From: Planctomycetota bacterium
GTDB lineage: Bacteria; Planctomycetota; Planctomycetia; Planctomycetales; Planctomycetaceae
Assembly (NCBI GenBank): GCA_017859815.1
Contig: JAFMMM010000004.1
Location: forward strand, 1 to 60,349
Length of the DNA stretch: 60,349 nucleotides
Reading direction: 5' to 3'
Shown: in pieces, positions 1 through 11,200 of the stretch
Position numbering within the stretch: the first letter of the stretch is position 1
How the letters are laid out: each line of letters opens with the position of its first letter
Translations under genes and position numbers: made by a program
The notes under the pieces: generated by a model
The model's database searches: none
What the model was told of the DNA's origin: nothing
Seen by the model: only the letters and a program-made list of their open reading frames with translations

Positions 1-199
1 GGTGTCCGGGTCGCAGGTGAAAGTTGATGTCATGAAACGCCTGGCTGGCCAGCAATGTCAGCGCCTGCGGATCAACGCAGAGCACCTCGTGACCCTGAAA
101 TGTTTCTGTCGTCACGAATTCAGATGTCAGCTTGCGATACGGGGTCTGATCGTCACCGATCTGAAACAGCGGTTCGTAGGAAAAGTTCTCAGAGGACAT
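1..199 (-). CDS. fum: Fumarate hydratase class I, N-terminal part (runs off the window start)
   Basis: Reverse-strand translation from the ATG at 199: MSSENFSYEPLFQIGDDQTPYRKLTSEFVTTETFQGHEVLCVDPQALTLLASQAFHDINFHLRPGH, closely resembling the N-terminus of E. coli FumA/FumB (..EALTLLAxQAFHDASFMLRPAH). Not in the supplied ORF track because it is truncated. Confidence 0.85.
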   Translation of the reverse strand, partial: MSSENFSYEPLFQIGDDQTPYRKLTSEFVTTETFQGHEVLCVDPQALTLLASQAFHDINFHLRPGH

Positions 200-265
200 G
201 AGCCATTACTCGCAGAATCTTTGACTGCCGGGAGAGATGATGGGGACAACGTCGACGGGCCCCGG

Positions 266-979
266 CTATTCCTTCTTAGCATCCCCCGGCTCAGACTTCT
301 TCTGCTCCTGCGGCGGAATGCTGCGTATTCTTGCATTCCTGATTCGTCCGGTTGTTGCGTAAGTGCTGAAACCGAACGGCTTGGAGCGTTCGACTTCAAA
401 ACGCACGTCGACGCGGCGACCGGTCGTGTCGGCATCAACGATCTGGGACTTGTCGACCCATGCACTGATATGATCTCCGCGGACGATCAGCTTGACCTTG
501 TACCAGCGTTCACGTTCGAACTGCTGAAAAGACGTTGTTTCATTTTCGGAGGCATCCATTCCGTCGAGGCTGGAGATACCGCAAAGACCACCACCCCAGC
601 CCCCCAGAATCAGTGAGCAGTGGCTTTTGCCGATCGGGAAGGTAATGGCCGCAAAGAAGTCACTGCCTTCCTGTCGCATGGCATCAAACTGAACTTCATA
701 GTTTCCGGTGGGCAGATCTTTCCGTTCCGTATGAATTCCCGAAAGATCCTGCCCCTGAGTAATCACAATCTCTCCCTTCTCCACAAGGACTTCACCTTCC
801 CCGCCGAAGTTGGTGACTTTCCACCCTTTCAGGTCCTTGCCATTGAACAGTGGCATCCATTTTCCCGCTGCTGCATCGTCGCTGGAAGTTTTTTTTGCAG
901 GTTCATCCGCCAGGCCGGCGTGCATAAGCAGGAACAGGCTCAACAAAGCTGTGATGCAGCGAGTGGCAAAGAATTTCAT
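266..979 (-). CDS. Secreted DUF1080 (3-keto-disaccharide hydrolase-like) protein
   Basis: Signal peptide, then WMPLFNGKDLKGWKV...GEIVITQG..., typical DUF1080 start; beta-sandwich-like remainder. Confidence 0.8.
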   Translation of the reverse strand: MKFFATRCITALLSLFLLMHAGLADEPAKKTSSDDAAAGKWMPLFNGKDLKGWKVTNFGGEGEVLVEKGEIVITQGQDLSGIHTERKDLPTGNYEVQFDAMRQEGSDFFAAITFPIGKSHCSLILGGWGGGLCGISSLDGMDASENETTSFQQFERERWYKVKLIVRGDHISAWVDKSQIVDADTTGRRVDVRFEVERSKPFGFSTYATTGRIRNARIRSIPPQEQKKSEPGDAKKE

Positions 980-1465
980 AGCGGTTCATCCGGGCAGAGA
1001 GAAGATTTGAACAGTAGTCAGTACAGGTTCGCCACCTCATGGCACCGGGAATGTGCGGCAGCAGCGGGACCTCCGGTATTTAGAATACTCAACAACATGC
1101 GGTGGACCAACTGAACAGCCGTCGGTGCAGGCGGAGGGCAGGACTGCTGGATGATTGTGAGGAATCGGGAAGGCTGTCGGGGGTGAGTTGTGTCGGGGAC
1201 CGCAAAAACCCTCTGAAAAGTCCCTTCAGGGCTGTGAGGAATCGTCAGCGGTTATGTCGTAAAGTGTTTTATGAAAGAGGTTTGTGTCAAAAACCGGCTG
1301 TCTGATCTCGTCTTGACCCGAAACGGCAATATCTCCTAGAAAACCTGCTGAATCTGCCGGGGCCGCTTTGGCCTCGCAGCAACTGCCGGGTTCATGGTGC
1401 GTAAGGATGTCGCAGCAGTGCTCGGTCCTCGAATGATACTCGGGTTAAGGTGTCGGGTTAGACAC

Positions 1466-2638
1466 ATGGAATGGACTCCACATCAGAAACGGTCTGCTGA
1501 AGCGGCTGCCCGGGCAGATTCGACGTGTTGTCGGCGTGCAGGGTACGCTCTGACGACGCGGTCATTTTGCTGCGTCATCCTGCCGTGTTTGTTTTTCATG
1601 GCTGGTTGTCGCGAAGCAAATCATTATTACGCAGAAACCTCCATGTTTGGTGATCGGCTGCCTGATCGTTTCCGACTCACTCAGCAAACAAATGCGCAGG
1701 AGGTGGACCTGTCCCGTCTGGCCAGCAGCAGTGGCAGTAGTCAGACCATCAGTGTTGGCGATGTGCTGGAGGTTCAGCTTGCGGCAGGCCTGGGTGAGGG
1801 AGATCAGTCTCAGATGGCTGCCCGCGTTCAGTATGACGGCACGATCTGGCTTCCGGACATTGGTGCAGTGCAGGTTGAGGGCGTCGAGCCCCAGACTGCC
1901 GAGGGGTTGATTCGGTCGGAGGCTGTGCGGCAGGAGCTGTTCCGCAACCCCACTGTGACCGTCACGGTCAGCTTCAAGAAAACGAATCGGGTGCGAGTCC
2001 TCGGTGCTGTGCGAGAGGAGGGTGTTTATGAACTTCCTGCCCACGCCAGCGATGTTGTGTCGGCTCTCGCAGCAGCGGGCGGGCTTGCCGAGGATGCGGG
2101 ACAGCGGGTGGAAGTTCGAAATCCAGCGGGCTCCAGCATGCTCAGCGAGCAGCCTGAAGTGGGAGGGTCTCCGTTACGCCCGGTTTCTGCTCAGACCATC
2201 ACACCCATGAGTTCATACACAATTAATTTGAGTACAGCTGCTGAGTCTGCCGGTCAGTCATACATGGTGGAGGATGGCGGAGTCGTGATGGTCGAGAAGC
2301 GGGATCCGGAACCAATCTACGTTCAGGGACTCGTTCGAACTCCCAATCAGTATGACTATCCAATCGGCAAGGATCTGCGTTTGTTGCAGGCAATTTCTCT
2401 GGCCGGCGGGGTGTCTAACCAGCTCGCCGACAAGATTTTTGTGATTCGGCAATTGCCGGGATCTGCGGAACCGCTGCTGATTCAGGTGAGTTATCGGCGG
2501 GCGAAACGCAGTCAGGAATCCAATATCCGTTTGGGGCCCGGCGATGTGATTTCTGTGGAACAGACGCCGGGAACAGTGTTCATGGACGCACTGAACATCA
2601 TTCGCTTTGGGATCAACGGTTCGACGGCATTGTTCTGA
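1466..2638 (+). CDS. Polysaccharide biosynthesis/export lipoprotein (Wza-like, SLBB)
   Basis: Lipobox-like FFMAGC; ISVGDVLEVQ...GTIWLPDIGAVQVEGVEPQTAEGLI.. and repeated RVRVLGAVREEGVYEL / IYVQGLVRTPNQYDYPIGKDLRLLQAI motifs. ORF extends upstream to 1394; start uncertain. Confidence 0.85.
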   Translation: MEWTPHQKRSAEAAARADSTCCRRAGYALTTRSFCCVILPCLFFMAGCREANHYYAETSMFGDRLPDRFRLTQQTNAQEVDLSRLASSSGSSQTISVGDVLEVQLAAGLGEGDQSQMAARVQYDGTIWLPDIGAVQVEGVEPQTAEGLIRSEAVRQELFRNPTVTVTVSFKKTNRVRVLGAVREEGVYELPAHASDVVSALAAAGGLAEDAGQRVEVRNPAGSSMLSEQPEVGGSPLRPVSAQTITPMSSYTINLSTAAESAGQSYMVEDGGVVMVEKRDPEPIYVQGLVRTPNQYDYPIGKDLRLLQAISLAGGVSNQLADKIFVIRQLPGSAEPLLIQVSYRRAKRSQESNIRLGPGDVISVEQTPGTVFMDALNIIRFGINGSTALF

Positions 2639-2702
2639 AACAGGGTGTAGTCCGGAGCAGGAATCCGGGGCAGGTTTACGAGGCGGCAGGGAGGCCGGCG
2701 GT

Positions 2703-5033
2703 ATGTCAGATCCGAGCAGGATCCTGAATTCTGATCAAGACGGGGGATCGGCAGCATCAACGCTGCACACGATCTTTCGTTTTCTGCGCACGGTCAAACT
2801 GCGCAGCGGCATTCTGATAGCTTCGATGATTTTCTGTGGAATTCTGGGCGTTGCATATTACGTGACTGCGGATCGCATTTACGAGTCATTTGCATCGCTT
2901 TACATCGTTCGTCTGGGAGCCACGGTCAATCAGGATACTCCGGCCAGCAATTCCAGCCCGGCCAACGAGATGCCGACGTTTATTGCGCTGATGTCGGAAG
3001 AAGAGGTGATTCTGCGTGCGCTGCAGATTCTGCCCGAAAAATACCGTGATTCAGACCTTGGCGGGGTGGAGCCCCGCTGGTGGGCTGCCACAGTTCAGAG
3101 TCGCCTGTCCGCGTCCGCCGACTTCAACACCAATGTTCTGGACATCAGTTACCGCTCCAGAGATCCTCGTGCTGCCGCAGCAATGCTGACCGCGATGCTG
3201 GCGGGGTATGAGCACTTCCTGAATGAAACAAATCGAGGCCTCTCCGAGCAGGGACTGCAGACACTGCAGGCTCGACTGCTGACGATCGAGGGAGAGCTTA
3301 ATGAACTCACCGATGAACGACTTCAGCTCAAACAATCAGCTCCTGAGCTGGTTGATACGGGAGACGGCAATGGCAGCCTGAACGTCATTTCTCGCAACAT
3401 TGAGCAGTTGACCATGGATTACTCAAAAGCGCAGAAGGATACAGAACAGGCTCAGACGACCATACAGGAACTGCGCCGGGCGATTGAGAATGGCGAGGAC
3501 ATTCTGCAGTTTGCGATGGAAACTCTGGATTCAGCAGGTCGGCAGCTGATTGAGCAGTCCATGGGGCTGGGTACGCAGGACAGCTTTCATATTCAGCGAA
3601 TCACTCAGGAGCTGCTGAATCTTCAGTCGCAGTTAAACGAGCAGCGGCAGCGTTATGGTGTGAGACATCCGCGAATTCAGTCTCTGGAAACAGAGATCGC
3701 AGTCAAGGAGCAGTACCTGCTGCAGTTTCCTGACATGCAGCGACGGAAGACCGAGGAGATGACGCGGACTGTGCTGGCCCCGCGGCTTGTGCAGTATCTG
3801 AATCAACACGTTCAGAAAGCGGAGCAGAACCAGCAGGCCATCCTGACGCGACTTGTGGAAGAACAGGGAAAGGCCCAGCGGATTTCACAGACACTCACTC
3901 GGCTCGATGATCTGGATCGCAAAATCGATGCACTGTACCAGCAGCAGGCATCGCTGCAGGCTCATGCGGACGGGATTGGTCTGAACAAGGATACGTTCCT
4001 GAGTACTCGCGTGGCGAGCCGTCCAACGGTTCCATTGAAGCCTGTTTCCCCGCGACTGCCGATTATTGCCGTGCTGTCGATGATGATGGGCGTCACTCTG
4101 GGACTGGCAGCGATCTGGGTGCTCGACATCATGGATGATCGCTTCCGAACACCTGAAGAGCTGAAGCTGCAGCTGGAGACTCAGGTGCTGGCAATGATTC
4201 CGCGACTGCGAGAACTGGCAGGGACCGGATTCGAGGCGGTGATGTGCCACAAACAGCCCAACTCGCGGGATGTTGAAGCGTTTCGAGCCTTGCGAACCAG
4301 TGTGGATTTTTCGCCGTTGGAGAGCAACCGAATGGTTGTGACCAGTACTGAACCGGGTGATGGGAAGACGACTGTTTCCTCAAACCTGAGTGTGGCGTTC
4401 GCCCAGTCCGGCAAACGAACCCTGGTGATTGACGCAGACATGCGGCGGCCGGGGCTCTCAACGTTGCTGGGCTTACGGGATGACGCAGGACTGTCCCGGA
4501 TTCTGCGAAGTGATGAAGAGCTGGATCAGTCCATTCAGGCCAATCTGCGGCCCACGGAGGTGGAGCGACTTGACGTGATCTCGTGCGGACCGCGGCCCAC
4601 AAATCCGGCGGAGCTGTTGTCTTCGGAACGCTTCGCCGCGTTACTGTCCTGGGCGGAGACTCGCTATCAGCAAATTGTGATCGATGCTCCGCCGATTCTG
4701 GCTGTGAGTGATCCGGCGATTGTCGGACGGCTGGTGGATTCGGTGGTTCTTGTTGTTCGTCCGGACAAGGATCGCCGGCGGATGGTGATTCGTGCAGCTG
4801 AGACGCTGCGCACACTGGGATGTTCCCTGCTGGGAGTTGTTGTCAATCATCTCAGTACCTCGGAAGCCGGTGGCTATGGCTACGGCTACGGATACGGGTA
4901 TGGCTATGGCTACGGCCATGATCAGGATCAGGATGAAAACACCGAGCAGGCTGCGTCTACCGGACTGTATGCGTTGTCACTCGGGCAGGATCGAGCAGAA
5001 ACCGCAGATCATTCGACGTCTCGAGCGGCCTGA
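2703..5033 (+). CDS. Chain-length determinant / bacterial tyrosine kinase (Wzc-like)
   Basis: Wzz-like N-terminus with TM and coiled coil; Walker A STEPGDGKTTVSSNL, Walker A' LVIDADMRRPGLS, Walker B IVIDAPPIL; Tyr-rich C-terminus GYGYGYGYGYGYGYGH. Start chosen at MSDPSR. Confidence 0.9.
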   Translation: MSDPSRILNSDQDGGSAASTLHTIFRFLRTVKLRSGILIASMIFCGILGVAYYVTADRIYESFASLYIVRLGATVNQDTPASNSSPANEMPTFIALMSEEEVILRALQILPEKYRDSDLGGVEPRWWAATVQSRLSASADFNTNVLDISYRSRDPRAAAAMLTAMLAGYEHFLNETNRGLSEQGLQTLQARLLTIEGELNELTDERLQLKQSAPELVDTGDGNGSLNVISRNIEQLTMDYSKAQKDTEQAQTTIQELRRAIENGEDILQFAMETLDSAGRQLIEQSMGLGTQDSFHIQRITQELLNLQSQLNEQRQRYGVRHPRIQSLETEIAVKEQYLLQFPDMQRRKTEEMTRTVLAPRLVQYLNQHVQKAEQNQQAILTRLVEEQGKAQRISQTLTRLDDLDRKIDALYQQQASLQAHADGIGLNKDTFLSTRVASRPTVPLKPVSPRLPIIAVLSMMMGVTLGLAAIWVLDIMDDRFRTPEELKLQLETQVLAMIPRLRELAGTGFEAVMCHKQPNSRDVEAFRALRTSVDFSPLESNRMVVTSTEPGDGKTTVSSNLSVAFAQSGKRTLVIDADMRRPGLSTLLGLRDDAGLSRILRSDEELDQSIQANLRPTEVERLDVISCGPRPTNPAELLSSERFAALLSWAETRYQQIVIDAPPILAVSDPAIVGRLVDSVVLVVRPDKDRRRMVIRAAETLRTLGCSLLGVVVNHLSTSEAGGYGYGYGYGYGYGYGHDQDQDENTEQAASTGLYALSLGQDRAETADHSTSRAA
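4872..4919 (+). repeat. Hexanucleotide tandem repeat encoding (Gly-Tyr)7 then Gly-His
   Basis: Consecutive GGCTAT GGCTAC GGCTAC GGATAC GGGTAT GGCTAT GGCTAC GGCCAT units read directly in the sequence. Confidence 0.95.
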
Positions 5034-5071
5034 CGAGTGATTGCCGACGGGCTCGGATTACAGGTAGTGTC

Positions 5072-8005
5072 ATGGTCACAAAATCCGGTCGAACATCGCG
5101 GTCATTCACGGCCGGAGGAGAATCGTCGCTGCTCCGCCGGAAGCTGTTGAGCCGCCCTCTGTTGCTGAATCTCACCGACCTGTTGCTGTTTGTTCTGGTT
5201 TCAGCTCTGCCGTTTGTCATGGGTGGACGAGAAGCACCCGGTCACTGGCTGCTGGTCAGCGGCTCGCTGCTGCTGGGCGCTGTCTGGTGTTTGTACAGCG
5301 GCATCCATGGTGGACGACTTCGACTGATCGGTCTGGAGCCGCTGTTGCTGCTGGGGCTGCTGCTGGTCTGGTTTCAGACGCAGGCTCAGCCAGCGGAACT
5401 GCTGAGGCAGGTGTCCCCGGAAACCGAATACCTCACCCCTGCCTGGGCTGAGACTCAGCTTGATTCGGGTACTGTCGGCTGGTCCACCATCAGCTTTATT
5501 CCGGCTGAAACGAGACATGGTTTTCTGATTCTGCTGGCGTATGGCATTTTTGGAGCCGTGCTGGCGCAGCGGTTGCGGACAGAAAGTGACTGCCATGTGT
5601 TGTTTCGCCTGATTGGTCTGAGTGGTTTGATGATGGCGGCATTTGCGGCGGCACAGCTGATGCTGACCAACGGCAGATTCTTCTGGTTCTACGAACATCC
5701 TTTCACAGATACGAGTACGGTGCTGAAGGGAGCATTCACGAATCGGAATCACTTTGCTCAGTATCTGTCACTGGCGCTTGCGCCGTTGCTGTGGTGGTCA
5801 TTTTCGCTTCGACGCAAAGCCTCGCTGCGACCCATGCCGGGAACTCAGCGCAGTGCTCGCCCCGGCGTTGAATCCAATTCCGCGATACAGACAAGTCCGT
5901 GGGCGATCCTGTTGATCGCATCGGCGGCCGCGCTGCTGGTGTGTTCAATGCTGTCGCTGTCTCGCGGCGGGATGGTTTCAACGGCCTGCGTGTGTGGAAC
6001 CCTTTTCCTGCTGCTGTGGCGTCAGGGTCAGGTGACATCGACTCTGGCAATGGCAATGCTTCTGCTGGGCGGGCTGGCGGTTACTGCAATGATGCTTCCC
6101 GGCAGTCAGAGTGTGGAGCGGAGGGTTTCACAGCTTGCATCGCTGGACGCGGATCACATCGACAGTCTGAATGCGCGGCGTTCAATCTGGGATGCAGACC
6201 TGCGGGCAATCCGGAAGTTTCCCTGGCTGGGAACGGGCATCGGCTCCCATCGATTTGTCTACGGGGTTTACATGGAGAACCTCGCGGAGTTCCGCAAATT
6301 CGTATTCTCGCATGCAGAGAGCAGTTACATCCATCTGGCACTTGAGGGCGGGCTGGCGAGCCTTGGCCTGCTTGGCGTCGGTCTGTTATTGCTGGTTCTG
6401 CGTCAGCTTGTTTTTGCTCTGCGAGACCGCACGAATCGTGCCGCCGCTGTTGCCGTGACTCTGGCAGCGATACTGGGCGGAATAGTTCATGCCTGTGCCG
6501 ATTTTATCTGGTACGTCCCCGCGATTGTGATCACCACAACAGCGTTGGCCGTGGCAGGTCTGAGAATGATCGGAGGGTTTTCGGAAACAGCCGGAATCCC
6601 GTGCCCTCGCCCGGTCTGGTTAAGCGGAGGCATTGGCTGTCTGCTGTTGTTGGGAATGGTTCAGCAGGATCTGTGGCAGCGAATGAAGTCGGAGCATTTT
6701 TACTTCCGTTACCTGATTTCACTGCGTCAGGATCGCGACGCAAAACAGGTTGATCAGGACGCAGCGGACGCCGAGGCGACGAGGCTGGCGAGTGCTCGAT
6801 TTGCTTCCGACACCAGCACTTCAGCACTGCCTGCTGCGGAGGACTGGGCGCGGATTGAAAGTCAGTTTGAATCGCCGTCCGGAACCGGCGGTTCGGGCGA
6901 AGAGTCCGATGACGCAGGATCGTCGGTGTTGTCCGGGCAGCCGCTTGTGCGGTCAGAAGCGGAAGTGCTGCAGCATCAGTTCTCCCTGCTGACTCGTGCC
7001 TGGAAAGCGAATCCGCAGAATGTGGAAGTCTGCCTGCATTTATCTCGACGGTCTTTGGATCTGTTTGAGGAACTGCAGCAAAATGCGGACAACCCTTTGC
7101 CACTGATCCAGATTCGTGATGCAGTCAGGGCATCAGAGTTTGCAGATCACGCTCAGTTGTCAGACTTTCTGGACAGAGCATTTGGTGAGAACTTTCAGCT
7201 GGTGCGTTTTTCAGATTCGATGGCACGCCGAGCCCTCGGGTTGTGTCCGCTGTTGCCCAAAGGTTATCGGGCTTTGATTCAGACCGGGTTCATTCACGAC
7301 CACACGGAGAGCGCTCGCGACAGGATGATGGCACAGGCCATGCGGCTGGGAAAACATGACCCGGCGATTCGACTGTCGATCGGGCAGGCGCTGTTTTTTA
7401 GTGGCCAGTCCGAGGAGGCTCAGAAACAGTTTCAGATCGTTTTTCATTCCACGCAGGACATGCGACGTGAAATGCTGAAACGTCTGGCCGGGGGATTTCC
7501 GGCCGAACTGGTGCTGCAGACATATGAGCCGAATCTAAGCGAGGCTGCAGACGTGATGGATGTGTATTCGGGGCTTGGGCGGACTGCGGACTTTACTCAG
7601 CTGGTCACTTTTGTGATGCAGCAAACAGTGTTTCTTTCATCGCCTGATGGTGGTGACAGGATCGCGGAAGCAGAAGCTGCGAATCCCGATGAGTTGCTGG
7701 AAGTTCTGATGCATGCTTATCGGCTGGCAGACCGACTTGGTGCCGATCAGGAGAGTGAGCTGTTGTTGCGGCGGGCGATCGTGGTCAGCTCAACAGCAGA
7801 AGCTCCGCGGCGCGGACTGGGTTTGCTGATGATGGACCAGGAGCGGTATGAAGAGGCGGAAGCGATGTTTGCGCAGTGTTACGAGCTGTCTCCCGGGGAC
7901 GTCAAGCTGGAAGAGTTGCGGCGGGAATGTCGTCGACTGTATCTGCAGCAGCAGCGAACTCTGCGAACGGTTTCCTCGTCGCAATCCGCGCCAATCCCGG
8001 AGTGA
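5072..8005 (+). CDS. O-antigen ligase/polymerase-like (Wzy) membrane protein with C-terminal TPR-like region
   Basis: Multiple TM helices; FTNRNHFAQYLSLALAPLLWW, SLNARRSIWDADLRAIRKFPWLGTGIGSHRFVY and HAESSYIHLALEGGLASLGLLGVGLLL are typical of O-antigen ligase (Wzy_C) proteins; helical repeat C-terminus. Confidence 0.85.
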   Translation: MVTKSGRTSRSFTAGGESSLLRRKLLSRPLLLNLTDLLLFVLVSALPFVMGGREAPGHWLLVSGSLLLGAVWCLYSGIHGGRLRLIGLEPLLLLGLLLVWFQTQAQPAELLRQVSPETEYLTPAWAETQLDSGTVGWSTISFIPAETRHGFLILLAYGIFGAVLAQRLRTESDCHVLFRLIGLSGLMMAAFAAAQLMLTNGRFFWFYEHPFTDTSTVLKGAFTNRNHFAQYLSLALAPLLWWSFSLRRKASLRPMPGTQRSARPGVESNSAIQTSPWAILLIASAAALLVCSMLSLSRGGMVSTACVCGTLFLLLWRQGQVTSTLAMAMLLLGGLAVTAMMLPGSQSVERRVSQLASLDADHIDSLNARRSIWDADLRAIRKFPWLGTGIGSHRFVYGVYMENLAEFRKFVFSHAESSYIHLALEGGLASLGLLGVGLLLLVLRQLVFALRDRTNRAAAVAVTLAAILGGIVHACADFIWYVPAIVITTTALAVAGLRMIGGFSETAGIPCPRPVWLSGGIGCLLLLGMVQQDLWQRMKSEHFYFRYLISLRQDRDAKQVDQDAADAEATRLASARFASDTSTSALPAAEDWARIESQFESPSGTGGSGEESDDAGSSVLSGQPLVRSEAEVLQHQFSLLTRAWKANPQNVEVCLHLSRRSLDLFEELQQNADNPLPLIQIRDAVRASEFADHAQLSDFLDRAFGENFQLVRFSDSMARRALGLCPLLPKGYRALIQTGFIHDHTESARDRMMAQAMRLGKHDPAIRLSIGQALFFSGQSEEAQKQFQIVFHSTQDMRREMLKRLAGGFPAELVLQTYEPNLSEAADVMDVYSGLGRTADFTQLVTFVMQQTVFLSSPDGGDRIAEAEAANPDELLEVLMHAYRLADRLGADQESELLLRRAIVVSSTAEAPRRGLGLLMMDQERYEEAEAMFAQCYELSPGDVKLEELRRECRRLYLQQQRTLRTVSSSQSAPIPE

Positions 8006-8221
8006 CTTTGGGTCCTGACGAGGCCGCCCATCGTGTCCTGCTTGCCGGCGGGATTCGTTTTCCTCAGCGATTTTCCGGATTCTGATGCGGAATATCATGA
8101 CGCCTTGCGTTTAAATGCCTGACAGGAATGTCGCCAGGCCGCAGGACATCGCAGCAGAAAACTCCCGCAGTGAATCAGACTGAGCAAATTCACAGACTGC
8201 GGACGTCGGGGAAACAGGGCT

Positions 8222-11200
8222 ATGGAACCGGAAAAAGAGAATCTGCACTTTCAGATTCAGCAACTCCGGCACATTCGCAGTGAGGTCAGCCAGTGTCAGC
8301 AGCGAATGCGGCAGATCCGCGAGGAGCTGCAGGTACTGGAGGAGGAAGAGCAGTCTTCTTTTGCACAGTTAAGCGAGAGACTGGATCAGCAACAGGATCA
8401 GGTTCTCTGCGAAGTTCAGGATCAGCATTCGGCTCGGGTGCAGCAGATTCAGGAGCAGCTGGAGCAGGATCTGGATGCCTGTCACCGGCGGTTCTCTCAG
8501 CAGCAGGGTCAGCAGTCGGCACAATACCAGCAGGAACGCTCCGCAAGTCAGGCACAGCTGGATGGCGAGTTGTGGGTTCTGCGATCTGTCTGCGACGAAT
8601 CGAGGGATGACAGCCCCACCAGTGAAGCCGCCCGTGCTCGGGAAAAGCTGGAAAATCGCGAATCAACAATTCGCCAGCGCCAGCAGGATCTGAAAGATCG
8701 ACTGGCGCTGCAGCATGACTATCTGAAGTCCTGTCATGCTCGTGTTGATCCGGAGCTTCCGGCAGCCAGTGTTTCCGCTCCTTCCAGTGAGGCGGCGCGG
8801 GAAAAAATCCATTCGCTGCTCGATGACAGCTTCAGTTTGTCCGGCGAGATTGACGCGATGAACCTGCCACAGTGGGTGCAGGGAATGCGAGTCCTGCTGA
8901 TTCCACTGCTGTTGTTTGTTTGCATTGTGATTCCGGTCACTCTGGTGCGCGCCGATCCGCAGTCCTATCTGGATCCGAGCAGGGGAGAACCGGACTGGGA
9001 GTGGTTGGGTGTGTCAGCTCTGATCGGGGCGGCTGTTTCTTTCCTGTTCACGCTGGTCACCGTATTGACGGTTCAGGGCAGGCTTCGTCGTCGCGTGGAA
9101 GAGATGAAGCAGAATGCAGCGGATATCGCCGCACTCCAGAAGTACTGGAACAAACAAAGCTGGAAGCAGCAGCTGGTGCTCGAAGAGCGCGCTGAAAAAT
9201 GGCTGGCAGAGCTGGAGCAAAGTCGGGAGCGGAAAGCAGCCCGAATGACCGAGGAAACGGAGCAGCAGCTGGCAGTATTGCAGCAGCAGCATGAAGAGCG
9301 GGTTCGCGAGCTGACTTTGGAAGAGCAGCAGCAATTGCAGTTGCTGGAAGAGTCAGCGTCGGAAGCCGTCTGCGAGGCAGAAGAGCAGCGCGACCGGCAG
9401 TTTGCAGAGATTCGAGGTGAGACTTCGCAGCACGCAGCGGCAGAAAGCGAAGAGCTTCAGAAACAGGGCGGCGTGCGACGCCAGGCGTTGCTGCAGGAGC
9501 TCGCGAAACTTCGTTCAGACTGTGAATCGCATCTGGGTGCAGCCCGACTGATTGCCGCCGCTGCCAGCGAGCAGCGATTGCCGACTGCATTTTCCGAAGG
9601 ATCCCGCTGGGAGCCACCATCCGTTTTGCCGTCTGTCATTGAAGCTGGCCGGCTGACCGTGGGGTTTCCCGCAAGGCCTGAATCCCCTGATTCGGAGCTG
9701 CTTCACTTTGAAATGCCGGGCCTGCTGCAATTCCCACGGGATCTTTCGCTGGTTGTCAGACACGATGCTGCCGGCCGCGAGACCGCGGTGGATTTTCTGC
9801 GGGTGATGCTGCTGCGTATTCTGACAACGATGATTCCGGGGCGTGTTCAGTTCACACTGATCGACCCGATCGGTTTGGGGCAGAGTTTCTCTGCGATGAT
9901 GCATCTGGCCGATTTTGATGAATTAATGATCGGTAATCGGATCTGGACAGAGTCCGGTCAGATTCGTGAGCGTTTGCAGAAAGTCACCGAGCACATGGAA
10001 AGTGTGTTCCAGACGTACTTGCGCAGCGAATATGAGACGATCGAGGAATACAACGCGGCGGCGGGAGAAGTTGCCGAGCCCTTTCATTTCGTCGTCATTG
10101 CCGGCTTTCCGACCGGATTCACCGAGGAGGCTGCACGACATCTGACCAGCATTCTCACCAGTGGACCTCGATGTGGTGTTCATGCTCTGGTCGCGTGGTC
10201 ACCCGAACAGCCGGTGCCGCGTTCGTTCAGTCCCGACGACCTGGTCGCCAGTTGTGCGGGGTTTTCGGTGGTGTCGGGCCGGGTGATTCCCGATGTCCTG
10301 CTGAATGCGGAAACGACACCCATGCCGGGAGAGGTGCAGTGGTCACCTGCGGTGTCGCCGGAATCGTCAGTTTATGTTGAACAGGTGCGGGCTGTTGGTG
10401 ATCAGTCCCGCGATGCCCGCCGTGTGGAAGTATCGTTTTCGCGGATCGCCCCACAGCCCCGCGAAATCTGGACACAGTCGTCTGCCTCCGGAATTGACTT
10501 GCCTGTTGGGCGTGCCGGAGCAGCACGACTGCAGTATCTCAGGCTTGGTCGCGGGACCAGTCAACACGTGTTGATCGCCGGCAAGACGGGTTCCGGCAAA
10601 TCCACATTGATGCACATCCTGGTCACCAATCTTGCTTTGATGTACAGCCCGGAGGAGGTTCGGTTCTGTCTGGTTGACTTTAAGAAGGGCGTGGAGTTCC
10701 GCGCATATTCTTCGTGCCGGCTTCCTCATGCTGATGTGATCGCGATCGAAAGTGACCGTGAGTTTGGATTGAGCGTTCTGGAGAGACTCGACCGTGTCCT
10801 GCAGGAGCGTGGAGAACTCTACCGGGCCCGTGGGGTGCAGGACGTCGCCGCTTTTCGCCGACAGTATCCGGACGAGCCACTCCCGCGGCTGGTGCTGTTG
10901 ATCGACGAGTTCCAGGAGTTCTTCACGATTGAAGACCGCGTTTCATCGCAGGCGGCCCTGCTGCTGGACCGTTTGATTCGGCAGGGTCGAGCATTTGGGA
11001 TGCATGTGATTCTTGGATCACAGACTCTGGGTGGGGCCTACTCCCTGGCTCGCAGCACGCTGGGCCAGGTTGCAGTTCGTATCGCGTTGCAGTGCAGCGA
11101 AAGCGATGCTCATCTGATTTTGAGTGAAGACAACTCGGCCGCGCGGCTGCTGACCCGTCCCGGCGAGGCGATCTACAACGATGCAAACGGGCTGGTGGAA

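Noticed and set aside
2-616. 204-aa plus-strand ORF
   Set aside because: Antisense to the fumarase N-terminus and the DUF1080 gene, both of which have clear family motifs; translation shows no recognisable domain.
4129-4815. 228-aa minus-strand ORF inside the Wzc-like gene
   Set aside because: Low-complexity Pro/Ser/Arg composition and complete overlap with a well-supported kinase; typical shadow ORF of GC-rich coding DNA.
4872-4919. Short tandem repeat considered as a CRISPR or mobile element trace
   Set aside because: Six-nt in-frame units without spacers inside a kinase C-terminus; explained as a coding Gly-Tyr repeat.
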